A program made the translations under genes and the position numbers. From positions 1 through 64,000 of the forward strand of contig NZ_CP072141.1 in NCBI RefSeq assembly GCF_019355555.1: a DNA stretch of 64,000 bases, in the 5' to 3' direction. The notes beneath the pieces were generated by a model. The model was not told where the DNA came from. It made no database searches and saw only the letters and a program-made list of their open reading frames with translations. Source of the stretch: Rhizobium sp. L51/94 (lineage in GTDB: Bacteria > Pseudomonadota > Alphaproteobacteria > Rhizobiales > Rhizobiaceae). Positions 44,042-52,467 of the stretch are shown here, one piece after another; the first letter of the stretch is position 1; each line of letters begins with the position of its first letter.

Positions 44042-44148
44042 CACCGGCGGGCGCCGATATGGTACCCGATACACTGATCCCTACGTCCAGCGACGCACCA
44101 CAAGACGAGCACTTGCATCAGCCACCATTCCGCAGGAAAACGGTTTGC

Positions 44149-45108
44149 ATGAGCGTTCCGACAACTTACCCCTTCGACTTCGACCCCACCTACGGCATGC
44201 GGCTCGACGACTTGCTGGCGATCAGGCCACCGCCATCGCCGCCCGGTTTCGACGCGTTCTGGAAAGCCCGCTATCGCCGCGCCATCGCTGCCGATCCAAA
44301 GCCGATATTGCTGCGGAGCAAGGCGGCGCATCCGGACTGGCATGTCCTCGATATCACCTACACCTCGACAGGCGGCTTTCCGATCGGCGGCTGGCTGCTA
44401 TTGCCTCGGACCGGACCGGTTCGCCGTGGCCTTGTCGTCGGCCATGGCTATGGCGGGCGCGACCAGCCGGACTACGACCTGCCGGTCGAGGAGACCGCCC
44501 TGTTGTTTCCCTGCTTTCGCGGCCTTTCTCGGAGTTCACGGGCTCCCATTCCGGCCGATGCTGCGGGCCATGTGCTCTACAATATCGACAGCCCCGATCA
44601 CTACATCATCGGCGGCTGCGTCGACGATCTGTGGCTGGGGGTCTCGACCCTGCTGGCCCTCTACCCGTGGCTTTCGGGCCATATCGGCTATAGCGGCATC
44701 AGCCTTGGCGGCGGCGTCGGCGCGCTCGCGATCCCTTTCGACACGCGCATCGCCCGTGGTCATCTGGTGGTGCCGACATTCGGCGACAGGCGGGCATGGC
44801 TGACACTTCCGACCGTCGGCAGCGCCCATTCTGTGCAGGCTTACGCAACCAGCCATCCGCATGTGCTGGAAACGCTGACCGTCTTCGATGCAGCCGTGGC
44901 AGCCTCCAGGATCACCGTGCCGATGCTGACAGCCGTCGCGCTTTTCGACCCGGCGGTGGCTCCGCCCTGCCAGTTTGCAATCGCCAATGCGCTGCCAAAA
45001 TATAATGAAACTTTCATCCTCGATGCTGGCCATTTCGACTATGATGGCAGCGAGGCTCAGGAAGCCGTCCTGCGCGATAAGGTGAGACAGTTCTTCAAGG
45101 ACCTATGA
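44149..45108 (+). CDS. Acetyl-xylan-esterase-like alpha/beta hydrolase
   Basis: A 319-residue hydrolase related to the AXE1/cephalosporin-C deacetylase family. Family traits include a YPFDFDPTYG-like start, GWLLLPRTGP and VVGHGYGGR near residue 90, the nucleophile serine in IGYSGISLGGGVG near 182, and a late aspartate and histidine (FDPAVAPPCQF, DAGHFDYDG). No signal peptide is seen, so it deacetylates or de-esterifies a soluble substrate in the cytoplasm. The ATG at 44149 follows CAGGAAAA. It overlaps the next esterase by four bases. Confidence 0.82.
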   Translation: MSVPTTYPFDFDPTYGMRLDDLLAIRPPPSPPGFDAFWKARYRRAIAADPKPILLRSKAAHPDWHVLDITYTSTGGFPIGGWLLLPRTGPVRRGLVVGHGYGGRDQPDYDLPVEETALLFPCFRGLSRSSRAPIPADAAGHVLYNIDSPDHYIIGGCVDDLWLGVSTLLALYPWLSGHIGYSGISLGGGVGALAIPFDTRIARGHLVVPTFGDRRAWLTLPTVGSAHSVQAYATSHPHVLETLTVFDAAVAASRITVPMLTAVALFDPAVAPPCQFAIANALPKYNETFILDAGHFDYDGSEAQEAVLRDKVRQFFKDL

Positions 45109-45833
45109 ACCGCGAATATTTGCGCTGGTATAGCCCGCGCCTGCATCGAGACATGGAGTTGCTGGTGTTCGGGCACGCCGGCGCCAAGGTCCTGATGTTT
45201 CCAACGCGCGACGGACGGTTCTGGGAATACGAAGCGCTTGGGCTCGTTGCCAGCCTTGCGGACAAGCTTGAGGCCGGCCAGTTGCAGCTTTACTGCATCG
45301 AGGGGCTCGCGAGCGAAAGCTTCTACAACGCCCACCGACGGCCAGCCGAGCGCATCGGCCGCCACGCCGCCTTCGAAGACTATATCCTGCATGAAGTGCT
45401 GCCACTGATGGCCGCGAAAAATCAGGATGGCTGCACGATCGTCCACGGCTGCAGCCTCGGCGCCTTCCAGGCAGCCAACCTCGTCTTCCGCCACCCGCAC
45501 CTGTTCCGCAAGCTGGTCGCATTCTCGGGCCGCTACGATCTCACCATGAAAGTCGATTCTTTCGGCGATCTGCTGGACGGCTATTACGACGACCGGGTCT
45601 ACTTCAACACGCCGCTGCATTTTCTTCCGGGGATGACCAACGACTGGCGCCTGGACAAGCTACGTCAGGTCGAGATCGTGCTGACCATCGGCAAGGATGA
45701 TCCGTTTCTCGACAATAACCGTCTGCTCAGCCATGTCCTGGCAGACAAGCAGGTCGGCCACCAGCTTCACCTCTGGGATGGCCGCGCCCACCGGGGAAGC
45801 GCCTGGCGAAAGATGGCGGCGCTCTATATTTGA
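45105..45833 (+). CDS. Esterase-family alpha/beta hydrolase
   Basis: A 242-residue hydrolase of the putative-esterase (EsteraseD/antigen-85-like) family. The nucleophile serine is in VHGCSLGAFQAAN near residue 118, an aspartate is in IGKDDPFLDNN, and a histidine is in LWDGRAHRG near the end. It is translationally coupled (ATGA) to the upstream acetyl-xylan-esterase-like gene, so the two probably act on the same or successive esters. Confidence 0.82.
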   Translation: MNREYLRWYSPRLHRDMELLVFGHAGAKVLMFPTRDGRFWEYEALGLVASLADKLEAGQLQLYCIEGLASESFYNAHRRPAERIGRHAAFEDYILHEVLPLMAAKNQDGCTIVHGCSLGAFQAANLVFRHPHLFRKLVAFSGRYDLTMKVDSFGDLLDGYYDDRVYFNTPLHFLPGMTNDWRLDKLRQVEIVLTIGKDDPFLDNNRLLSHVLADKQVGHQLHLWDGRAHRGSAWRKMAALYI

Positions 45834-45938
45834 GCGACAGTCGGCGCCGCTGCAGCAGTCAAGCCACGTGAGGAAGCGCATTTCTGCGCCACCGCACCGG
45901 CAACGACATCGCCGACCTGTTCAACCTCTGGGCTATCC

Positions 45939-47126
45939 TCAGAGCTTGATCCAGGCGCCGTTTCGCTTCGACGAGGCAACGCAGGCATCGACGAAGGCCA
46001 CGCCTTTCACGCCGTCGTCAACAGTCGGATAGACGACATTCTCGTCGACAGCCTTGCCGGCCTTGGCGGCATTGATGGCGTGGGCCGCCTCGGTGTAGAT
46101 CGTCGCAAAGGCCTCGAGATAGCCCTCGGGATGGCCGGCCGGAATGCGCGAGACACGGGCGGCGGCCGGACCGGAGCCGGCACCGTTGCGGGTGATCAGC
46201 CGCTTGGGCTCGCCGAACGGCGTGAACCAGAGATAGTTCGGGTCCGCCTGCACCCATTCCAGCCCGCCCTTGGTGCCGTAGACCCGGATCTTCAGCCCAT
46301 TCTCATGGCCCGGCGCCACCTGGCTGCACCACAGCATGCCCTTGGCCGGCTTTTCCGTGCCCCTGGCCTTGAAGCGCAGCATGACATGGGCGTTGTCGTC
46401 GAGCGGACGGCCGTCGACGAAGCTGTCGAGATCGGCAGCCAGGCTGTCGAGTTCCAGCCCCGAGACGAAGCAGGCGAGATTATAGGCGTGGGTGCCGATA
46501 TCGCCGGTCGAGCCGCCGGCGCCGGACTGTGTCGGATCGGTGCGCCAGACGGCCTGCTTGGCTCCGGTCTGCTCGACCGCCTCGGTCAGCCAGTCCTGCG
46601 GATATTCGGCTTGCACGACGCGAATGTCGCCAAGCTCGCCATTGGCCACCATTTCCCGCGCCTGGCGGACCATCGGATAGCCGGTGTAGTTGTGGGTGAG
46701 CACGAACAGCGCACCGCTCTCATCGGCGATCTTCTTCAGTTTCCTGGCATCGGCAAGATTGGATGTCAGCGGCTTGTCGCAGATGACATGGATGCCGCGC
46801 CGCAGGAATTCCTTGGCGGCGTCGTAATGGACATGGTTCGGCGTGACGATCGACACCGCCTCGATGCCGTTCTTCAGCTTCGCCTCGCGGATCGCCATCT
46901 CGCGGTAGCTGCCATAGGTCCGGGATGGCTCGAGGCCGAGATCGAGCCCCGATGCCATCGCCTTTTCCGGTGTCGACGACAGGGCGCCGGCCACCAGTTC
47001 GAACTGGTCATCGATGCGCGCAGCGATCCGGTGAACCGCGCCGATAAACGCCCCCGCCCCGCCGCCGACCATGCCGAGCCGGATGCGCGGTGCACGGGCC
47101 TGTTGCTTTGAACCTTCGATTGCCAT
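45939..47126 (-). CDS. Gfo/Idh/MocA-family dehydrogenase
   Basis: A 395-residue NAD(P)-dependent sugar or cyclitol dehydrogenase. The Rossmann motif is LGMVGGGAGAFIGAVHR near residue 17, the cofactor lysine is in CDKPLTS near 118, and GDIGTHAYNLACF near 212 holds the catalytic histidine. It is 150 bases downstream of a TIM-barrel isomerase on the same strand, with a RIME-like repeat between them. The pair resembles sugar or inositol oxidation pathways in which the ketone made by the dehydrogenase is isomerised. Confidence 0.9.
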   Translation of the reverse strand: MAIEGSKQQARAPRIRLGMVGGGAGAFIGAVHRIAARIDDQFELVAGALSSTPEKAMASGLDLGLEPSRTYGSYREMAIREAKLKNGIEAVSIVTPNHVHYDAAKEFLRRGIHVICDKPLTSNLADARKLKKIADESGALFVLTHNYTGYPMVRQAREMVANGELGDIRVVQAEYPQDWLTEAVEQTGAKQAVWRTDPTQSGAGGSTGDIGTHAYNLACFVSGLELDSLAADLDSFVDGRPLDDNAHVMLRFKARGTEKPAKGMLWCSQVAPGHENGLKIRVYGTKGGLEWVQADPNYLWFTPFGEPKRLITRNGAGSGPAAARVSRIPAGHPEGYLEAFATIYTEAAHAINAAKAGKAVDENVVYPTVDDGVKGVAFVDACVASSKRNGAWIKL

Positions 47127-47154
47127 GGGTTTCTCCTGGAAAATATCTGTTTTC

Positions 47155-47270
47155 TCTTCTCCCCAGCGGGGAGAAGATGTCCGAAGGACAGATGAGGGGG
47201 TGGGCGACGCGAACGCCTCGTGCCCTCATCCGGCCCTGCGGGCCACCTTCTCCCCGCTGGGGAGAAGGGG
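47155..47270. repeat. RIME-like mosaic palindromic repeat
   Basis: Two palindromic modules, CTTCTCCCC-AGC-GGGGAGAAG and CTTCTCCCCGCTGGGGAGAAG-type, lie in inverted order with GATGAGGG and CCCTCATCCGGCCC as companions. The same modules occur at 50214-50394 and 56606-56712. This is the layout of Rhizobium intergenic mosaic elements. It sits inside an operon gap and could form a strong mRNA hairpin. Confidence 0.75.
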
Positions 47271-47277
47271 AAATGGA

Positions 47278-48330
47278 CTAAAGCCCCAGCATCCGCCGGT
47301 TTGCCGCATCGTCCGTGCCCCCGGCGGCAAAATCGTCAAAGGCGTGCTCGGTGACACGAATGATATGCGCCTTGACGAACTCGGCACCTTCGCGCGCGCC
47401 GTCTTCGGGGTGCTTCAGCGCGCATTCCCATTCGACGACAGCCCAGCCGTCGAAATCATTGGCGGTCATCTTGGAAAACACCGCGCCGAAATCCACCTGC
47501 CCGTCGCCCGGCGAGCGGAAGCGGCCGGCCCGGTCCACCCAGCTCTGGTAGCCGCCATAGACGCCCTGGCGGCCAGTCGGGTTGAACTCCGCATCCTTGA
47601 CGTGGAACATCTTGATGCGGTCTTTGTAGATGTCGATGTTGTCGAGATAATCGAGGCACTGCAGGATATAGTGCGAGGGATCGTATAGCATGTTGGCGCG
47701 CGGATGGTTCTTCACCCGCTCCAGGAACATCTCGAAGGTGACGCCGTCATGCAGGTCTTCGCCCGGATGGATCTCGTAGCAGACATCGACGCCGTTTTCC
47801 TCGGCATGGTCTAGGATCGGCGTCCAGCGCTTGGCCAGCTCCTCGAATGCCGTCTCGACAAGACCCGCCGGCCGCTGCGGCCATGGATAAATATAGGGCC
47901 AGGCGAGCGCCCCGGAAAAGGTCGCATGCGCCGAGATGCCGAGGTGTTTCGACGCCGTCAGCGCCATCTTCACCTGCTCGACCGCCCATTCCTGCCGCGC
48001 CTTCGGATTGCCGCGCACTTCCGGCGCCGCGAATCCGTCGAAAGCCTCGTCATAGGCCGGATGCACCGCCACCAGCTGGCCCTGCAGATGCGTCGACAGC
48101 TCCGTTACCTCGACGCCATTCTGGCGCGCCACGCCGGCAAATTCGTCGCAGTAATCCTTCGAGCTGGCAGCCTTCCTGAGGTCGATCAGTTGTCCGGCCC
48201 AGGTCGGCACCTGCACACCGACATAGCCCACATCGGCCGCCCACTTGGTAATCGAATCCCACGAATTGAAAGGTGCAGCGTCGCCTGCGAACTGGCCGAG
48301 AAAGAGGCCAGGCCCCTTGATGGTCTTCAT
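47278..48330 (-). CDS. TIM-barrel sugar isomerase/epimerase-like protein
   Basis: A 350-residue xylose-isomerase-like TIM-barrel protein. Metal-binding residues fit CYEIHPGEDLHDG near residue 195 (glutamate, histidine), LYDPSHYILQ near 225 (aspartate, histidine), MFHVKDAEF near 255 (histidine, aspartate) and WAVVEWECA near 315 (glutamate). The family interconverts keto-sugars or cyclitols. The ATG at 48330 follows GGGAGGAA. It is first in an operon with the Gfo/Idh/MocA gene. A GTACGTA element lies about 160 bases upstream. Confidence 0.88.
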   Translation of the reverse strand: MKTIKGPGLFLGQFAGDAAPFNSWDSITKWAADVGYVGVQVPTWAGQLIDLRKAASSKDYCDEFAGVARQNGVEVTELSTHLQGQLVAVHPAYDEAFDGFAAPEVRGNPKARQEWAVEQVKMALTASKHLGISAHATFSGALAWPYIYPWPQRPAGLVETAFEELAKRWTPILDHAEENGVDVCYEIHPGEDLHDGVTFEMFLERVKNHPRANMLYDPSHYILQCLDYLDNIDIYKDRIKMFHVKDAEFNPTGRQGVYGGYQSWVDRAGRFRSPGDGQVDFGAVFSKMTANDFDGWAVVEWECALKHPEDGAREGAEFVKAHIIRVTEHAFDDFAAGGTDDAANRRMLGL

Positions 48331-48703
48331 GTCAGATTCCTCCCTGAACAGATACCGTAAACGTTTCCAATGCGGTCCTGCTGCGCCCGGGGGCACGCAG
48401 AGGGCTCCTCAACCCACCGCAGAGACTCCAGCCTGATGGCCAGAAGTCAACGTGCAGCGAACTAATCACGGGCGTCCGACATGCGCAAGAGGTACGTACC
48501 GCATTTATGGATGCACGACTGTGGGTACGTGGGAATTTTGACCGTGCCGCTTACAACGTCGATCACTCTCGGGCTTCTGGCTAACCACTCAAGAACAGGA
48601 GGCAATCACGAAATCGCAAAAGCTGCATTAAATAATTTTAAAGCCTATAGATGTAATTCAGAAAACGTGTTTATATGCCTTGTCGCAACCTGAGGTAATA
48701 ATC
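48331..48703. other. Intergenic stretch, AT-richer right half
   Basis: The left half is promoter region for the TIM-barrel operon, with the GTACGTA element. The right half is AT-rich (for example TTAAATAATTTTAAAG) and probably contains the promoter of the small gene at 48704. A 70-codon frame here has no support. Confidence 0.5.
48488..48503. promoter_or_regulatory. Candidate pentose LacI operator, site 3
   Basis: AGAGGTACGTACCGCA matches 13 of 16 bases of the element TGAGGTACGTAAAGCA found upstream of the ABC operon. The centre GGTACGTACC is a perfect palindrome. It is about 160 bases upstream of the TIM-barrel gene. Confidence 0.45.
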
Positions 48704-49054
48704 ATGCAACTCAACACAACATCCGTTAACTTAATGTCTGCTTCAAAGACCCCCGAAGATGCCGCGAAATTTTTTCTTGGCGCGGTTAGTCAGGGCCTCG
48801 CCGCCGTCGTGGCGGACGCGCTTTCCAAAGCAGTGTCGAATACGGTATCGATTTCCACAAAAAACGCATCAATTGTCGGCTGGGAAAGCATGATTGGCGG
48901 GCTCGTAATGGAATTGGCTTGGGCTACGCCACTTGTTGTCGATGCGAAACCCATGGCGAGAGTGACAGGCTATGCACCATGCGTGCCCGCAGGAACCGTG
49001 TCGTCGCTCGGCATCAGCGTCGGCATTGGGGTTAGCATCTCAGCAACATTCTAA
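48704..49054 (+). CDS. Orphan small protein, unknown function
   Basis: A 116-residue protein I do not recognise with confidence. GAGGT at 48692 gives a good ribosome binding site, and a hairpin at 49060 gives it its own terminator, so it looks like an independent gene. It is rich in Ala, Ser, Val and Thr, with an amphipathic stretch (FFLGAVSQGLAAVVADALSK near residue 26) and a hydrophobic, cysteine-containing C-terminal third (GYAPCVPAGTVSSLGISVGI). The helix pattern is faintly like RebB R-body proteins, but the usual NA-x-x-QQ signature is absent. The flanks are AT-richer than neighbouring genes, which suggests acquisition. Confidence 0.6.
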   Translation: MQLNTTSVNLMSASKTPEDAAKFFLGAVSQGLAAVVADALSKAVSNTVSISTKNASIVGWESMIGGLVMELAWATPLVVDAKPMARVTGYAPCVPAGTVSSLGISVGIGVSISATF

Positions 49055-49059
49055 ACACA

Positions 49060-49091
49060 ATGGTAGTGACGATACCTGTCGCCACTACCAT
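49060..49091 (+). terminator. Terminator of the orphan small gene
   Basis: ATGGTAGTG and CACTACCAT form a 9-bp stem, with GAC/GTC pairing further inside, starting five bases after the stop codon at 49054. No long T-run follows. Confidence 0.6.
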
Positions 49092-49399
49092 CCTCCCAAT
49101 CGCCCGCTGGGTCCCCGTTGTTCACCAGACCCATCGAGCATCGTCAGCACCTACAGGTCATCAACGCGGCTTTTCCACCAAACCTGATGGAACATGCCCG
49201 CAAAAACGGGAGCGTTGTTCACATCTGTGCCGCGTCTCATCCTCTCGCAATAGCGCCCTCCAGGCTTGGCTTCCGTCGATCTAGGTTGCTCGCGGCTATG
49301 GCTGTACGCGACTGGCCAAGGCAATTTGCACGACACTTGACAAGTCCCCTGTGCTCCTTAGGGCTACGGTCTGAATTTCGCTTTCAGGAGACCACGGAA
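49092..49399. other. Intergenic stretch before the aldolase gene
   Basis: About 300 bases with no supported gene. The aldolase frame stays open back to 49118, but the encoded extension has no family similarity. A TTGACA at 49336 could be a -35 element, though no good -10 follows at the right distance. Confidence 0.45.
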
Positions 49400-50191
49400 A
49401 TGGCGCACGAACTCAATATCCCGCACGGTACACCGACCATCCTGCGGAACGCGTCGCTGGACACGCCGGAAATCTGGGAGGCTCGCGTCGATCTCGCTGC
49501 TTGCCTCAGGAGCGCTGCGCGGCTGGGCCTCGAAGAGGGCATCTGCAACCATTTCTCGGCGCTCGTTCCCGGCCATTCGGACCTGTTTCTTGTCAACCGG
49601 CTGGGCTGGGCTTTCCAGGAAGCAACGGCGTCGTCGCTTCTGATCTGCGATTTCGACGGCCATGTGGTCGCAGGAGACGGTGTACCGGAGGCAACGGCTT
49701 TCTTCATTCACGCCCGCCTGCACAAGATGCTGCCGCGCGTCGGCGCTGCCTTCCACACCCATATGCCGAATGCCACTGCGCTCAGCATGGTCGAAGGCGA
49801 ACCGCTGGTCTGGGCCGGCCAGACCTCGTTGAAATTCTATGGCCGAACCGGCGTCGACGAGCACTATAACGGCCTGGCCCTCGACGAGCGTGAGGGCGAC
49901 CGGATCGCGGCGGCGCTCGGCGCCAACGACATCCTGTTCATGAAGAACCATGGCGTCATGGTCTGCGGCCCGAACATCGCCGAAGCCTGGGACGATCTCT
50001 ATTATCTGGAGCGTGCCGCCGAAGTGCAGCTCAAAGCCATGAGCACCGGCCGCCGTCTGGTCGCCGTTCCCGCCGAAGTCGCCTCTGCCGCCGCCCGCCA
50101 GATGCGCGAGGGCGACCCCGAAAGCGCCCGGATGCATCTCGAGAGCCTGCGGCGGGTGCTGGACAGGCAGGAGCCGGAATATCGGAGTTAA
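49400..50191 (+). CDS. Class II aldolase/adducin-family protein
   Basis: A 263-residue protein of the zinc-dependent aldolase/epimerase family (FucA/AraD-like). ICNHFSALVPG near residue 50 is the substrate loop, AAFHTHMPNATALSMV near 115 gives two zinc histidines, and MKNHGVMVCGPNIAEAW near 175 gives the third. Members split sugar phosphates or act as epimerases or decarboxylases. The start at 49400 has CAGGAG upstream. It lies in the pentose region between the sugar-isomerase operon and the ABC transporter and may act on a pentose-derived intermediate. Confidence 0.88.
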   Translation: MAHELNIPHGTPTILRNASLDTPEIWEARVDLAACLRSAARLGLEEGICNHFSALVPGHSDLFLVNRLGWAFQEATASSLLICDFDGHVVAGDGVPEATAFFIHARLHKMLPRVGAAFHTHMPNATALSMVEGEPLVWAGQTSLKFYGRTGVDEHYNGLALDEREGDRIAAALGANDILFMKNHGVMVCGPNIAEAWDDLYYLERAAEVQLKAMSTGRRLVAVPAEVASAAARQMREGDPESARMHLESLRRVLDRQEPEYRS

Positions 50192-50213
50192 TAACCGCGC
50201 TGCTAGGGTGCGG

Positions 50214-50394
50214 CCCCCTCATCCGGCCCTTCGGGCCACCTTCTCCCCGAGGGGAGAAGGGGAGGTCTCCGCATGTTGCGTCCATTGCGGTCAACCGCCG
50301 GCTGATTAAGTAGCAACCCGGTTCCGAGAAAGAGATTGCCCTTCCCCTTCTCCCCCTCGGGGAGAAGGTGCCCGGAGGGCGGATGAGGGGGGCA
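50214..50394. repeat. RIME-like mosaic palindromic repeat
   Basis: The most complete of the three copies. The left module reads CCCCTCATCCGGCCCTTCGG and continues to a CTTCTCCCC-GA-GGGGAGAAG palindrome. The right module is its inverted partner ending in GGCGGATGAGGGGGG. About 85 bases of other sequence separate them. It lies between the convergent aldolase and ABC binding-protein genes. Confidence 0.8.
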
Positions 50395-50427
50395 CCCCCC
50401 CTCAACACTCACTTGTGGACAATGACC

Positions 50428-51375
50428 TCAGAAAGGCGAGTCCGGGAAATAGAAGTCCTTGGCATTATCCTTGGTGACCAGCGTCGCATCGACCAGATAG
50501 GTGCCCCGCACCGGAACCTGCCCGTAGAAATTGGCGACCGTCAACTCAAGCGCCGTTCCGACCATGGCCGGCGGATAGAGCACGTCGACGGGGATCATCT
50601 TGTCGCCGTCCATGACCTTCTTGATCATGTCCTTCGAGCCGGCACCGGCGATCACGTATTTGATATCCGTGCGCTTGGCCTGATCGATGGCCTGCAGCAC
50701 GCCAACGGCCATGTCGTCGTCCTGGCACCAAACGACGTCGATCTTCTTGTACTTGGTGAGGAAGTCCTGCATCACCTTGAAGGCGTCGTCGCGGTTCCAG
50801 TTGCCGTACTGGCGATCGAGCACCTTGACCTTGGAGCCGGCAATGCCCTTGTCGAAGCCATCCTGACGCTGCTGGTCGATGGGGATCGGCAGGCCCCTGA
50901 TGACGACCACCTCAGCATCCGGAGTGTTGGCCTTGATATATTCGCCGGCGGTCTGGCCGAGCGCCGGATTGTTGCCGGCAACATAGAGGTCGCGGATCGT
51001 ATGGTCGTTGACGCTCGGCGCGCGATCGACGATAGCGACGAACTTGCCCTTGTCCTTGACCTCCTGCATGGCGTTGACCAGCGGATCCGGATCGGATGGC
51101 AGGATGACGAGGGCGTCGATGCCCTGCGTCGACAGGTCCTGCACGGCATTGGCCTGGCTTGCCGGATCAGCCGAGGTCTTGACGATGATGTTAAGGCCCG
51201 GATGTTGGGCCATCAGCAGCTTGGCGACACGGTTGGCATGGAATACCACGCCGGACGTCCAGCCATGGTCGGCGGCCGGGATAGACACGCCGATGGTGAC
51301 TTTCTTGTCTTCCGCATGGGCAGCGCCCACCAGCGCGGCAAGGGCGACAGTCGTCGCCAACAGGATTTTACGCAT
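50428..51375 (-). CDS. Sugar ABC transporter periplasmic binding protein
   Basis: A 315-residue binding protein of the ribose/xylose (RbsB-like) cluster. The signal peptide MRKILLATTVALAALVGAAHA is cut before EDKKVTIGVSIPAADHG. Ligand-contact regions include IDALVILPSDPDPL, IVDRAPS and VWCQDDDMAVG. It is the last gene of an ATPase-permease-binding-protein operon. The xylose genes and shared operator nearby suggest a pentose, though the ligand is not proven. Confidence 0.9.
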   Translation of the reverse strand: MRKILLATTVALAALVGAAHAEDKKVTIGVSIPAADHGWTSGVVFHANRVAKLLMAQHPGLNIIVKTSADPASQANAVQDLSTQGIDALVILPSDPDPLVNAMQEVKDKGKFVAIVDRAPSVNDHTIRDLYVAGNNPALGQTAGEYIKANTPDAEVVVIRGLPIPIDQQRQDGFDKGIAGSKVKVLDRQYGNWNRDDAFKVMQDFLTKYKKIDVVWCQDDDMAVGVLQAIDQAKRTDIKYVIAGAGSKDMIKKVMDGDKMIPVDVLYPPAMVGTALELTVANFYGQVPVRGTYLVDATLVTKDNAKDFYFPDSPF

Positions 51376-51448
51376 ATCTGTTCTCCTCCCAGAGAGTATC
51401 GGGGTCGATATCGCAGAAGACCGGGCGACCCCACCACCCGGTCCTTTT

Positions 51449-52456
51449 TCACGACTTGCGTATCAGCGACCGCTGAACGAGCATCGCAATGATGATGATC
51501 GCGCCTTGGATGGCGCCGATCAGGTATTCGCTGACGAAATTCGACAACAGCATGATGTTGCCGACGATTTCGAGAATGAAGGCGCCGCAGACCGTGCCCC
51601 AGATGCGCCCGACCCCTCCCCGGAGCGCTGTACCGCCGACGACGACGGCCGTGATCGCCTGGAGTTCCCAGAGGATACCGGTGGTCGCCGATGTCGACCC
51701 CAGCCGAGGGACATAGAGCAGTACGGCAACGGCAACGCAGATGCCCTGAATGACATAGGCGGCGGTGCGTACCCGGTTGACCGAGATGCCGGAATAGCGC
51801 GCCACATCCTCGTTCGAACCAACGGCGGCAACATGCCGGCCATAGCGGGTGCGATAGAGGATGAAGGCGCCGATGGCAGCCATCGCAAAGATGACGATCA
51901 CAGGCACGGGCACGCCGAGCAGCTGGCCGAAATAGGCCGGCCGGTACATCTTGACGATCTCCGGGCTGCGCACGGTGATGGCACCACCTTGCGACAGCCA
52001 GGTGGTCAGTCCACGAAAGATGCCCATCGTGCCAAGCGTCGCGATGAACGGCTCGATGCGGCCGACTGTCGTGATGAGGCCATTGGCCAGCCCGCAGGCA
52101 CCGCCAAGAGCGATGGCGAGCAGCATGGCGACAATGAGCATGCTGGCGGGATCGGCGATAGCGCCGCTGTTGATGAACAGGATCATCAGGCTGGCAACAA
52201 ACGCCACCATCGAGCCAACAGACAGATCGATCCCGCCTGCCGAAATGACGAAGGTCGCGCCGATGGCAATGATGGCGATGAATGCACTGCGTGTGATGAC
52301 GTTCAGCAGATTGTCGATGCTGATGAAATTCGGATTGGCGAAGGCGCCTAGCACCAGCAACAAGGCCAGCGCCACGAACGGAGCCACGGCGCGTAGATCG
52401 ATATCCTTCCACGAGCGTTTCATCTTGACGGATTCGGTTGTTGTCACATTGCTCAT
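51449..52456 (-). CDS. Sugar ABC transporter permease (RbsC/XylH type)
   Basis: A 335-residue permease with about ten helices. GIDLSVGSMVAFVASLM near residue 75 and GLANGLITTVGRIEPFIATLG near 120 are conserved in the ribose/xylose permease family, and the EAA-like loop is in YSGISVNRVR near 220. It is between the ATPase (12 bases) and the binding-protein gene. Confidence 0.92.
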   Translation of the reverse strand: MSNVTTTESVKMKRSWKDIDLRAVAPFVALALLLVLGAFANPNFISIDNLLNVITRSAFIAIIAIGATFVISAGGIDLSVGSMVAFVASLMILFINSGAIADPASMLIVAMLLAIALGGACGLANGLITTVGRIEPFIATLGTMGIFRGLTTWLSQGGAITVRSPEIVKMYRPAYFGQLLGVPVPVIVIFAMAAIGAFILYRTRYGRHVAAVGSNEDVARYSGISVNRVRTAAYVIQGICVAVAVLLYVPRLGSTSATTGILWELQAITAVVVGGTALRGGVGRIWGTVCGAFILEIVGNIMLLSNFVSEYLIGAIQGAIIIIAMLVQRSLIRKS

Positions 52457-52467
52457 GGTTGCTCCGC

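Noticed and set aside
43474..44148. 225-codon extension of the acetyl-xylan-esterase-like gene
   Set aside because: It is out-of-frame TauE sequence; the family start is at 44149.
45834..45938. Possible gene remnant between esterase and Gfo/Idh genes
   Set aside because: One frame reads a few plausible residues (HRTGNDIADLFNLW), but 105 bases between convergent genes is too little to support a call.
48481..48693. 70-codon frame before the orphan small gene
   Set aside because: No ribosome binding site, a composition unlike a real protein, and it begins at the candidate operator.
49118..49399. N-terminal extension of the class II aldolase
   Set aside because: The extension has no family similarity, whereas the ATG at 49400 has CAGGAG at good spacing and begins the conserved region.
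50368..51492. 374-codon frame antisense to the ABC binding-protein gene
   Set aside because: Shadow of the clear binding protein with signal peptide; no motifs of its own.
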